Below are positions 1 to 5,046 of a stretch of 5,487 nucleotides of DNA, piece after piece. The translations under genes were made by a program, and so were the position numbers. Positions within the stretch are counted from its first letter, which is position 1, and each line of letters starts with the position of its first letter. The stretch is from an uncultured Oscillospiraceae bacterium (GTDB taxonomy: Bacteria > Bacillota > Clostridia > Oscillospirales > Acutalibacteraceae). The DNA lies in contig CABQAA010000161.1 of NCBI GenBank assembly GCA_902461995.1, positions 1 to 5,487 of the forward strand, read 5' to 3'. The notes beneath the pieces were generated by a model. It was not told where the DNA came from, did no database searches, and saw only the letters and a list, made by a program, of their open reading frames with translations.

Positions 1-101
1 ACGACGGCCGGGTGGTGGATGCCGGTACGCACGAAGAGCTGAGGGCGCGCAATGGTTTTTACCGCAAGCTGGCGCGGGATGAAGAAGGGGTGTCAGGATG
101 A
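1..101 (+). CDS. ABC transporter ATP-binding protein, C-terminal end (partial)
   Basis: Only the last 32 codons are inside the window, read in the frame that begins at base 3 and ends with TGA at 99-101. The residues (DGRVVDAGTHEELRARNGFY, then RKLARDEEGVSG) match the stretch after the H-loop at the end of many ABC exporter nucleotide-binding domains, where the usual pattern is G-x-x-x-E/D-x-G-T-H-x-E-L, then G-x-Y-x-x-L. In full-length MsbA- or peptide-exporter-type proteins this domain hydrolyses ATP at the inner face of the membrane to drive export. Whether a transmembrane domain is fused upstream cannot be seen. The stop overlaps the next start as ATGA (98-101), so it belongs to the operon and may export its product. 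The family is well supported; the substrate is unknown. Confidence 0.85.
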   Translation, partial: DGRVVDAGTHEELRARNGFYRKLARDEEGVSG

Positions 102-1192
102 AAAGGGAAAATCGCACGATACTCGAGCTGTGCCGTTTCGCGGATGCCGATCCGGATATCCTCTGTGACCTGATGGACGGGTCTTTGGATTATCCGTACA
201 TCCTGGGACAGCTGCTCTACAACCGTATGGGAGGCGCGGCTTACCATACGTTAAAAAATACGGGCCTTCTGCCCCGCGTCAACCGGGAGTTCCGGAATAC
301 GCTGGAGGCGGTTTTCGAGCAAAACCGGCTGCGGACAAACAGCTACCGGCGGCTGCTCGAGCGGATGGGAACAATGCTGCGGGATGCGGCCTTTCCGTAT
401 GCGCTCCTCAAGGGAGCTCTGCTGGTCGGCCGGTATCCGGTGGGACTGCGCACGTCGAACGATCTGGACATCCTGGTGGAAGCGCGGGATATCCCCGCCC
501 TGTCCGCCCTCCTGCGGGAACACGGGTTTGTCCAGGGCTATCTGCGTGCGGGCGAATTCCACCCCGCGACGAGGCTGGAGATCATCTCGTCCCGCATGAA
601 CCGCGGCGAAACCGTCCCGTTCGTGCAGAAGGTGGATCTGCCGGGACTGCCCTACTGGGAAATCGATATCAACTTCTCCCTGGACTATCAGGCCAGGGAG
701 ACCGGCGCTGTCGGCCGGCTGCTGGAAAGGCGGCAGGCGCAGATCCCGGTCGGAGAGACGCCGCTTTATACCCTGGATCCGGCTGATTTCCTGCTGCATC
801 TGTGCGCCCACTTGTATAAAGAGGCCAGTATCTACAACTGGGTGGAAATGGGACGGGATCTCTCTCTTTACAAATTCAGCGACCTCTATCTGCTCCTGCG
901 GGATGATCTGGATGCGGGGCTGGCGCAGGACGTCGCGGCGCGGGCCAAAGCCTGCGGGCTTACGGGGGCTTGCGCGTACTCCTTCTATCACACGCGGGAA
1001 CTCTTTTCCCTCAGATCTCCGGCTCTGGACGAACTGTTGGAACGCCTGAAGCCCTGGGATATGGACCGGCTGGGGGAGATTGTCCGGCCGAAGGACGGGC
1101 GGATTTTCCGCCACGATATGGCGTTTGAGGACTGGCTGTTCTGCAGCTGCCGAAAGGAGAGACTCTATGAAACTGCAACTGCAACCGCATGA
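98..1192 (+). CDS. Nucleotidyltransferase family protein (NTP_transf_5-like)
   Basis: A 364-residue protein with the hallmark of the uncharacterised nucleotidyltransferase family Pfam NTP_transf_5. Residues 101-127 read as a lysine-glycine segment (K105, G106) followed by R118-T-S-N-D-L-D-I-L-V. D122 and D124 are the expected metal-binding pair of the polymerase-beta fold, and D190 in WEIDINFSL is the likely third carboxylate. A conserved-looking H-L-C-A-H-L-Y-K segment lies at 234-241. Length is normal for the family, and no signal peptide or membrane segment is apparent. The start at 98 is preceded by AAGGGG at 85-90 and overlaps the stop of the ABC gene. Family members often sit in biosynthetic clusters, including lasso peptide and polysaccharide loci, but their substrates are mostly unknown. 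Here it probably transfers a nucleotidyl group to a pathway intermediate; that role is inference. Confidence 0.8.
   Translation: MKRENRTILELCRFADADPDILCDLMDGSLDYPYILGQLLYNRMGGAAYHTLKNTGLLPRVNREFRNTLEAVFEQNRLRTNSYRRLLERMGTMLRDAAFPYALLKGALLVGRYPVGLRTSNDLDILVEARDIPALSALLREHGFVQGYLRAGEFHPATRLEIISSRMNRGETVPFVQKVDLPGLPYWEIDINFSLDYQARETGAVGRLLERRQAQIPVGETPLYTLDPADFLLHLCAHLYKEASIYNWVEMGRDLSLYKFSDLYLLLRDDLDAGLAQDVAARAKACGLTGACAYSFYHTRELFSLRSPALDELLERLKPWDMDRLGEIVRPKDGRIFRHDMAFEDWLFCSCRKERLYETATATA
1153..1160 (+). promoter_or_regulatory. Ribosome binding site fixing the start of the kinase gene
   Basis: AAAGGAGA lies inside the end of the nucleotidyltransferase gene, 6 nt before the ATG at 1167. It is the strongest Shine-Dalgarno match in the operon. 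It selects ATG 1167 over the upstream in-frame ATG at 1080, which would add 29 residues not resembling a kinase N-terminus. Confidence 0.75.
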
Positions 1193-1805
1193 GACCTCTG
1201 GGCTGCTCGTCACATTCTGCGGGCTGGACGGATGCGGAAAAACAACCCTGATCCGCCGCTTGACAGCGTATCTCGATTCGCTCGACCTGCCGCTCTTCCT
1301 GACCAAGCAGCCGACCGACTTCGTGCGTCAGTCGGATATTTTCCGGACGTATATGGACTGCCCTGCCCACGACGCCTACGATTACCGGGCGCTGTCCCTT
1401 TTCTGTGCCAGCGACCGGGTTCAGCATGCCAACCGGGTGATCCGGCCCCGTCTTGAAGAGGGACAGACCGTGATCAGCGATCGGTACTTCTATTCCTGTC
1501 TGGCCAATTTACGGGCCAGGGGATATGAGCAGGACCGCTGGATTTACGAGGTGTCCGCCAGCATTCCGCGGCCGGATCTCGCCTTTTTCCTCGATGTGGA
1601 TGTCGAAACGGCGATCCGCCGCGTGCGCGCCCGCGAAAGCGAGCGGGACCGGTTCATCGACGTGCCGCTGCAGCACCGCCTGCGCCGGGAATACCGGGAG
1701 ATCGCCGAAGAGAACGGCGGCATCCTGATCCCGACCGCCCGGACGGAGGAAGAGAGCTTTGACCTTGTGAAAAAGGCGGTGGCCGGGGTGCTGCACTATG
1801 TTTGA
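1167..1805 (+). CDS. Thymidylate-kinase-like P-loop nucleoside/nucleotide kinase
   Basis: A 212-residue protein of the thymidylate kinase (dTMP kinase) fold. The Walker A loop is GLDGCGKTT (19-27, K25). The DRxQH helix is S-D-R-V-Q-H (82-87), and the DRY motif is at 105-107 with YSCLANL following. The Walker-B-like strand is PDLAFFLDVDVETA (136-149), and an arginine-rich LID segment runs about 151-163 (RRVRAR...RDRF). Length fits Tmk (about 200-215). Two family signatures differ: the usual E-P-G-G-T segment is K-Q-P-T-D-F-V-R-Q (47-55), and the usual A-Y-Q after the DRY helix is A-N-L. The start is set by AAAGGAGA, giving a 26-nt overlap with the upstream gene; the end overlaps the next gene by 8 nt. 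Its place in a biosynthetic operon argues for a specialised kinase rather than the housekeeping dTMP kinase, but dTMP kinase activity cannot be excluded. Confidence 0.82.
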   Translation: MKLQLQPHETSGLLVTFCGLDGCGKTTLIRRLTAYLDSLDLPLFLTKQPTDFVRQSDIFRTYMDCPAHDAYDYRALSLFCASDRVQHANRVIRPRLEEGQTVISDRYFYSCLANLRARGYEQDRWIYEVSASIPRPDLAFFLDVDVETAIRRVRARESERDRFIDVPLQHRLRREYREIAEENGGILIPTARTEEESFDLVKKAVAGVLHYV

Positions 1806-2646
1806 GGGACTGTATGGCCTGTCCTGCGTGGAAAACCAGGTGCTGGCGTTTCTGCGGCAGCAGCGGGTGGAGGTGGCACCGCTCTATTACAACAGCGCGG
1901 TACCGCTCAAGGAACTCTTTTTCTTCCTGGTCATCCAAGGTGTCCGGCCGGCCTATTTCGACCGGGTTCGGCGCATACAGGACGATCTGCGGGAGCGGGG
2001 AATACTGGCCTTTGAAAAACGACATGAAACCCTGTCCTTTTGGCTTGATCGATTGGAGGACGGCTCCGGACGGGAGGCGTCGCTGATTCTGGTCACGCCC
2101 GAATTCACCGCGAATACACTGATGGCGCGGGGATTCCGCGGTGACCATTATGTACGGCTGTTTCGGCGGGACCGGGAATGGGTGATTCAAAACGATATCC
2201 CGGACAAAGAGGCGGTGCTGTCGATCGACGAACTGGAACAAGCCTATGCCGGGTCCGGATTCTGCATGCGGCTGTGCCGGAGGCCCACCCCCGACGATGT
2301 CCGTTTTTTTTGGAGCAGCCGGATCTTTAAACCGGAAAACCACGTGGCTTTCTGGTTTTATGAACAGGATCTCGACGGCGTTCCGGATGTCGGCAGCCGC
2401 CTGCGGGACATGATGGGAATATACAAACAGCTGCGCTACCGCACAGCGGCGTATTATGAGTCCCATGGACTCGATACGGCTTTTATATGGAAAAAAGGGA
2501 CGGAAATGGAACGCATTTATGCGCTCGCAGAATATTACAATCTCAAACGCAGCATTCCGCCGTCCCGGTTTTTCAGTCTGCTGTACGAGATAGCCCGGAT
2601 GGACAACGCGCTCATGGCCGAACTGCGCACAAAGCTGGGGGGATAA
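1798..2646 (+). CDS. BtrH-like / C39-like cysteine acyltransferase or peptidase (putative)
   Basis: A 282-residue protein without a clear full-length relative that I recognise, but with the layout of the BtrH N-terminal / C39-like papain fold. There is an early cysteine in G-L-S-C-V-E-N-Q (C10), a hydrophobic strand then G-D-H-Y-V-R-L-F (H117), and a W-V-I-Q-N-D-I-P strand (N132, D133) followed by the S-I-D-E-L-E-Q-A-Y-A-G segment (142-152). C10, H117 and N132 or D133 would form the catalytic set. BtrH of butirosin biosynthesis moves an acyl group from a carrier protein to an aminoglycoside amine, which fits the carrier protein and ligase genes just downstream. The C-terminal half (about 160-282) is helical-looking and rich in aromatic residues; it may bind substrate or partner. 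No signal peptide is seen. The start ATG overlaps the kinase stop by 8 nt. The assignment rests on pattern only; a peptidase or thioesterase role is possible. Confidence 0.55.
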   Translation: MFEGLYGLSCVENQVLAFLRQQRVEVAPLYYNSAVPLKELFFFLVIQGVRPAYFDRVRRIQDDLRERGILAFEKRHETLSFWLDRLEDGSGREASLILVTPEFTANTLMARGFRGDHYVRLFRRDREWVIQNDIPDKEAVLSIDELEQAYAGSGFCMRLCRRPTPDDVRFFWSSRIFKPENHVAFWFYEQDLDGVPDVGSRLRDMMGIYKQLRYRTAAYYESHGLDTAFIWKKGTEMERIYALAEYYNLKRSIPPSRFFSLLYEIARMDNALMAELRTKLGG

Positions 2647-2648
2647 CC

Positions 2649-2894
2649 ATGGTCAAACTAGAAAAGAGAGTGGACGAGGTACTGTGCCGGCATATCTGGT
2701 GTGATGCCCCTGAGGCAGATCAGCGCCTCAAGGAGGATCTCGGCGTCGACAGCCTGCGGCTCGTCGAGGTGCTGGTGGCATTGGAGGAGGAGTTCGGCAT
2801 CACGCTGGAGGAGGGGGATCTAGATCCCGAAGCCATCACAAAGGTGGGGGATCTATACGCGCTGATCGCGAAATATCCGGGGGCGGCGGGATGA
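2649..2894 (+). CDS. Acyl carrier protein (DSL type)
   Basis: An 81-residue carrier protein. The attachment motif is L-G-V-D-S-L-R-L-V-E (31-40), with S35 as the expected 4'-phosphopantetheine site. It is followed by the acidic recognition helix V-L-V-A-L-E-E-E-F-G-I and by T-K-V-G-D-L-Y-A-L-I near the C-terminus, as in ordinary ACP/PCP domains. Length is typical of free-standing ACPs. The start is ATG 2649, two bases after the previous stop, with a purine run (2637-2643) as a modest ribosome site; a longer frame from 2487 overlaps the previous gene and adds no ACP-like sequence. Its stop overlaps the ligase start as ATGA. It probably carries the acyl or aminoacyl group made by the neighbouring ligase. 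It needs a phosphopantetheinyl transferase encoded elsewhere. Confidence 0.9.
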   Translation: MVKLEKRVDEVLCRHIWCDAPEADQRLKEDLGVDSLRLVEVLVALEEEFGITLEEGDLDPEAITKVGDLYALIAKYPGAAG

Positions 2895-4222
2895 CGCCCC
2901 TGTACGCCTATCTGCGCGAGCGGATGCGGGAGCACCCCGCGCGGACGGTGCGGGACGAATCCCGCTGTATAACCTTCGCCGACCTATTCGATGAGGCCGA
3001 ACGGCTGGGCGCCTCCCTGACCGGGCGGCTGTACGGCGTACTCTGCCGGTCGGACCTGGACACGGCCCGCTGGATCCTGGCCTGCTTATCGGCGGGAAAG
3101 ACCGCCGTGCCGCTCTCAGGGCGATACGGCGCCACCCATGCGGAAACCATCCGAAAAGCCGCTGGCCTGTCCTGTATCCTGACGGAAACGGGACCTCAGT
3201 GTGTCGGAACACCCCTGTCCGACGAGCAGGCGCTCGAGGATATCCGCCTCATTCTTTATACCTCCGGGACGACCGGGGTGCCCAAAGGGGCCATGCTGTC
3301 CGACGCGGGGCTGCTCGTGAATCTGCAGGCGATTGAAAGCTATTTCCGGATCGCCGGACGGATCCGGATTGCCCGTCCGCTCTACCACTGCGCGGTGCTG
3401 ATGGGCGAATTCCTGCTGGCGCTGGCCAGCGGGGTGGATATCGTGTTCGACAACGGCGCCTTTCAGCCGCTCCGCCTGCTCGAAACGGTGCAGAGCGAAG
3501 GGATCACGGTGCTGTGCGGGACGCCGACGCTGTTCTATCAGCTGTCCCGAGCGGCCGTCAGACGGGGGCGTATCCTGCCGCTGCAGGCGGCGGCCGTCAG
3601 CGGGGAGTGTATGACGCCGAGCGTGGCCGCGCAGATGCGCCGCGCCATGCCGGACACGGCGATTTATCATGTATACGGCCTGACCGAAGCCGGGCCCCGC
3701 GTCAGTTTCCTGCCGCCGGCACAGTTCGACGCCAGACCCGAATCGGTCGGGCATCCGCTGCCCTGTTTTTTATATAGGATCGAGGAGGGGGAGCTGCTTC
3801 TCAAAGGCGGCAGCCTGATGAAAGGCTATTACCGCTGTCCGAAGGACACGGCGCGGGCCCTGGCCGGCGGATGGCTGCACACCGGGGACGCGGCGGAAAC
3901 GGACGAAGACGGATTTTTGTATATCCGTTCCCGCCTCGACGATCTGATCATACGGGCCGGGCTCAACATATACCCGCAGGAGATCGAAAACCGGCTGCGG
4001 CAGGAAGAGGCGATCGAGGACGTGATGGCCTATGGGGTACCCGATCCGGTCGCCGGCCAGCGGATCCATATCCGGGCGGTGGCCCCGCGGCTGACGAGAC
4101 AGATCTTTTGGACACTTTGCCAGAAAAGACTGCCGCCCTATCAGTTTCCCGATGAATTTGAACTGGTGGAGTCTCTGCCGAGAAGCGCGTCGGGCAAGGT
4201 GCTGCGAAATAGGAGTGAGTAA
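2891..4222 (+). CDS. Acyl-adenylate ligase (AMP-dependent synthetase/ligase, ANL superfamily)
   Basis: A 443-residue adenylating enzyme with all core motifs. The phosphate-binding loop is Y-T-S-G-T-T-G-V-P-K-G (123-133). Y-G-L-T-E lies at 262-266, and W-L-H-T-G-D ends at 333. The hinge and A8 region is R-L-D-D-L-I-I-R-A-G-L-N-I-Y-P-Q-E-I-E (348-366). The C-terminal catalytic lysine is K436 in S-A-S-G-K-V-L-R. It should activate a carboxylic or amino acid with ATP to an acyl-AMP and pass it to a carrier phosphopantetheine or to CoA. Carrier genes directly on both sides, one with an ATGA overlap, favour carrier loading. The protein is compact compared with the roughly 500-550 residues common in the superfamily, with shortening mainly in the N-terminal region before the P-loop, yet it appears intact. 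The acyl pocket region (about 163-240) does not let me name the substrate. Confidence 0.9.
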   Translation: MTPLYAYLRERMREHPARTVRDESRCITFADLFDEAERLGASLTGRLYGVLCRSDLDTARWILACLSAGKTAVPLSGRYGATHAETIRKAAGLSCILTETGPQCVGTPLSDEQALEDIRLILYTSGTTGVPKGAMLSDAGLLVNLQAIESYFRIAGRIRIARPLYHCAVLMGEFLLALASGVDIVFDNGAFQPLRLLETVQSEGITVLCGTPTLFYQLSRAAVRRGRILPLQAAAVSGECMTPSVAAQMRRAMPDTAIYHVYGLTEAGPRVSFLPPAQFDARPESVGHPLPCFLYRIEEGELLLKGGSLMKGYYRCPKDTARALAGGWLHTGDAAETDEDGFLYIRSRLDDLIIRAGLNIYPQEIENRLRQEEAIEDVMAYGVPDPVAGQRIHIRAVAPRLTRQIFWTLCQKRLPPYQFPDEFELVESLPRSASGKVLRNRSE

Positions 4223-4226
4223 AGAG

Positions 4227-4484
4227 ATGGATCTCGAAACGTGTGTCCGCCGGCTGCTCGGCGAGACTGTTGGGCTGCATGATTGGACGAGTGTTCCCGC
4301 CAATGAGGACCTGCGCCGCTACGGAATGAACAGCCTGAACTGCATCCGTTTGGTGGTGGCTATAGAAGAGGCATTCGATATCGAGGTGCCTCACCAAAGA
4401 CTCGGCATCCGGTACGTCGGCACTATAGAAGACATCTGCCGGCTGATTGAGTCCATTCAAAACGGCACATTATGGCTTGGATGA
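4227..4484 (+). CDS. Second acyl carrier protein (NSL type)
   Basis: An 85-residue carrier protein with the motif Y-G-M-N-S-L-N-C-I-R-L (32-42). S36 is the likely phosphopantetheine site, and Asn replaces the usual Asp just before it. The following helix V-V-A-I-E-E-A-F-D-I-E-V and the T-I-E-D-I-C-R-L-I end are typical of ACPs. G-M-N-S carriers occur in free-standing ACP families of Bacillota, so the change does not by itself mean inactivity. ATG 4227 is preferred: it lies 4 nt after the ligase stop with AGGAG at 4211-4215. An in-frame GTG at 4215 is possible but overlaps that site. The protein is less acidic after the serine helix than the first carrier, suggesting a different partner or acyl group. 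It is the last gene of the operon. Confidence 0.87.
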   Translation: MDLETCVRRLLGETVGLHDWTSVPANEDLRRYGMNSLNCIRLVVAIEEAFDIEVPHQRLGIRYVGTIEDICRLIESIQNGTLWLG

Positions 4485-4499
4485 CGCGTTCCATGCGCT

Positions 4500-4516
4500 T
4501 GTGAGATTATATCACA
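4500..4516. repeat. Inverted repeat TGTGA-N7-TCACA
   Basis: Perfect 5-bp arms, TGTGA at 4500-4504 and TCACA at 4512-4516, lie 16 bp after the last operon stop. The arms resemble CRP/FNR-family half sites, but the 7-nt spacer is one longer than the usual CRP spacing. They could also be a weak hairpin. Short arms in AT-rich DNA may be chance. Confidence 0.3.
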
Positions 4517-4586
4517 GAATATTCTGGAAGACAAGCAATACAACTTCCTTTCATTCCAAAAACTTGGGGGAATTGAAGACGAATGT

Positions 4587-4613
4587 GCCGGATATTTACT
4601 GTAAATATGCGGC
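4587..4613. repeat. 27-bp near-perfect palindrome
   Basis: Arms of 13 nt (4587-4599 and 4601-4613) around a single central T, with 12 of 13 pairs matched; the one mismatch is G against G at 4591/4609. The core ATATTTACTGTAAATAT (4592-4608) is perfect. A one-base centre and no following T-run make an operator for a dimeric regulator more likely than an intrinsic terminator, though a hairpin with a few opened pairs is possible. Confidence 0.5.
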
Positions 4614-4672
4614 TATTTCCTGCTGTTCTATAAAAATACGGCAATTTTTTATTATTTAAAATGAGAATATAT

Positions 4673-4689
4673 ATCACGATATATGATTG
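4673..4689 (+). promoter_or_regulatory. Operator-like site, copy 1
   Basis: ATCACGATATATGATTG differs at one base from ATCACGATATGTGATTG at 5011-5027 in the uridine phosphorylase promoter. It keeps the ATCA...TGAT arms. AT-rich, -10-like sequence precedes it (about 4665-4671), but no clear promoter and no gene follows closely. It is probably a second binding site for the same regulator, or a remnant of an older promoter. Confidence 0.45.
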
Positions 4690-4754
4690 GATTTGCGCCG
4701 GACAAATTGCTGGAATAGCGGATTAAATGGCCTGAAAATCGTTAGAATGAAGGG

Positions 4755-4771
4755 GAATTCCTCCGGAATTC
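4755..4771. repeat. Inverted repeat GAATTCC-N3-GGAATTC
   Basis: Perfect 7-bp arms (4755-4761 and 4765-4771) around TCC. It could be an operator or a small hairpin; no T-run follows. Nothing assigns it to a regulator. Confidence 0.35.
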
Positions 4772-4793
4772 AAAGAATTGTTTATCAACTTTT

Positions 4794-4799
4794 TATAAT
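4794..4799 (+). promoter_or_regulatory. Possible -10 box (TATAAT)
   Basis: An exact TATAAT lies about 65 bases upstream of the palindromic terminator. No good -35 is found at 16-18 bp, and the surrounding DNA is AT-rich, so this may be chance. If used, it would give a transcript of roughly 90-100 nt ending at the terminator. Confidence 0.25.
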
Positions 4800-4863
4800 T
4801 AACGTGAATATTTTTTACGATTAAAAAGAACGAGAAAAACGGATGGCAGTAGCCGTTTAAGAG

Positions 4864-4899
4864 AGAAAAGGCCGGCCTCGATCGAGGCCGGCCTTTTCT
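4864..4899. terminator. Rho-independent terminator, possibly bidirectional
   Basis: A perfect 36-bp palindrome (4864-4899). The GC-rich core GGCCGGCCTCGATCGAGGCC is flanked by AAAA on the left and TTTT on the right. Folded, it gives a long stem with a tight loop around GATC, followed by only a short T-run (TTTTCT). The A-run on the other side gives the same shape on the minus strand, so it may act in both directions. It insulates uridine phosphorylase from upstream transcription, about 380 bases after the operon's last stop. Confidence 0.8.
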
Positions 4900-4921
4900 G
4901 ACGACGATTCTGCCTATATCC

Positions 4922-4934
4922 GAAAAAGGAGCGG
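4922..4934 (+). repeat. 13-nt direct repeat, copy 1 (GAAAAAGGAGCGG)
   Basis: Identical to 5027-5039, which holds the ribosome site of uridine phosphorylase. No start codon follows this copy at a usable distance, so it is not obviously a translated leader. Confidence 0.5.
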
Positions 4935-5000
4935 CCTTTCACAGGTTTTCAAAGGCAGACTGCGGATTTCCGATTTTGTTCATGCTTTTGAGCCGGAATG

Positions 5001-5009
5001 TGCTATACT
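5001..5009 (+). promoter_or_regulatory. Extended -10 promoter of uridine phosphorylase
   Basis: TGCTATACT contains the extended -10 pattern TG-N-TATACT, with the hexamer at 5004-5009. No good -35 lies at 16-18 bp, which is tolerated in extended -10 promoters. Transcription would begin near 5016, about 30 nt before the start codon and inside the operator-like palindrome. Confidence 0.6.
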
Positions 5010-5026
5010 AATCACGATATGTGATT
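5010..5026 (+). promoter_or_regulatory. Operator-like palindrome, copy 2
   Basis: AATCAC-GATAT-GTGATT is a perfect inverted repeat with 6-bp arms and a 5-nt spacer. It begins one base after the -10 hexamer and covers the expected transcription start, the classic place for a repressor to block a promoter. A near copy lies at 4673-4689. The regulator is not in the window; I cannot name its family from this motif. Confidence 0.6.
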
Positions 5027-5030
5027 GAAA

Positions 5031-5041
5031 AAGGAGCGGAG
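5031..5041 (+). promoter_or_regulatory. Ribosome binding site of uridine phosphorylase
   Basis: AAGGAG at 5031-5036 lies 10 nt before ATG 5047, and a second GGAG at 5038-5041 lies 5 nt before it. Both support ATG 5047 as the start. Confidence 0.7.
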
Positions 5042-5046
5042 AACAG

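Larger units (their letters stand above)
4485..5046. other. Non-coding AT-richer intergenic region
   Basis: About 560 bases separate the operon from uridine phosphorylase. The first 370 are clearly richer in A and T than either flank, with runs such as the T/A-rich stretches near 4641-4660 and 4788-4830. I see no protein gene with a credible ribosome site; a 70-codon frame at 4447-4659 begins inside the second carrier gene and has no recognisable features. The region holds several inverted repeats, a terminator-like palindrome, and the promoter and operator of the downstream gene, listed separately. Confidence 0.75.

Noticed and set aside
1080..1166. Upstream in-frame start (ATG 1080) for the kinase
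   Set aside because: The extra 29 residues do not look like a kinase N-terminus and overlap the upstream gene. ATG 1167 has a strong AAAGGAGA at ideal spacing and places the P-loop at the usual distance from the start.
251..1306. Long minus-strand frame opposite the nucleotidyltransferase and kinase genes
   Set aside because: It is an antisense shadow common in GC-rich coding DNA; the plus-strand genes have clear family motifs and it has none.
1654..2466. Long minus-strand frame opposite the BtrH-like gene
   Set aside because: It has no recognisable motif, crosses two plus-strand genes and disagrees with the coupled gene order; the plus-strand reading shows a coherent C39-like pattern.
2487..2648. 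Upstream in-frame start (ATG 2487) for the first carrier protein
   Set aside because: It lies fully within the BtrH-like gene in another frame, and its product is unlike any carrier protein; ATG 2649 gives a normal 81-residue carrier.
4215..4226. GTG 4215 as the start of the second carrier protein
   Set aside because: It would overlap the AGGAG that serves as the ribosome site and adds only four residues; ATG 4227 is simpler, though GTG is not fully excluded.
4447..4659. A 70-codon plus-strand frame running into the intergenic region
   Set aside because: It starts inside the second carrier gene, lacks a clear ribosome site, and its AT-rich translation has no recognisable domain or family pattern.
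4934..4956. GCCTTT/AAAGGC hairpin upstream of udp as a riboswitch or attenuator
   Set aside because: The stem is only 6 bp with an 11-nt loop and lies upstream of the predicted transcription start, so it would not be in the udp transcript.
4485..5046. CRISPR array, tRNA or insertion sequence in the intergenic region
   Set aside because: I see no regularly spaced repeats, no cloverleaf-like tRNA pattern, and no transposase frame or terminal inverted repeats with target duplications.
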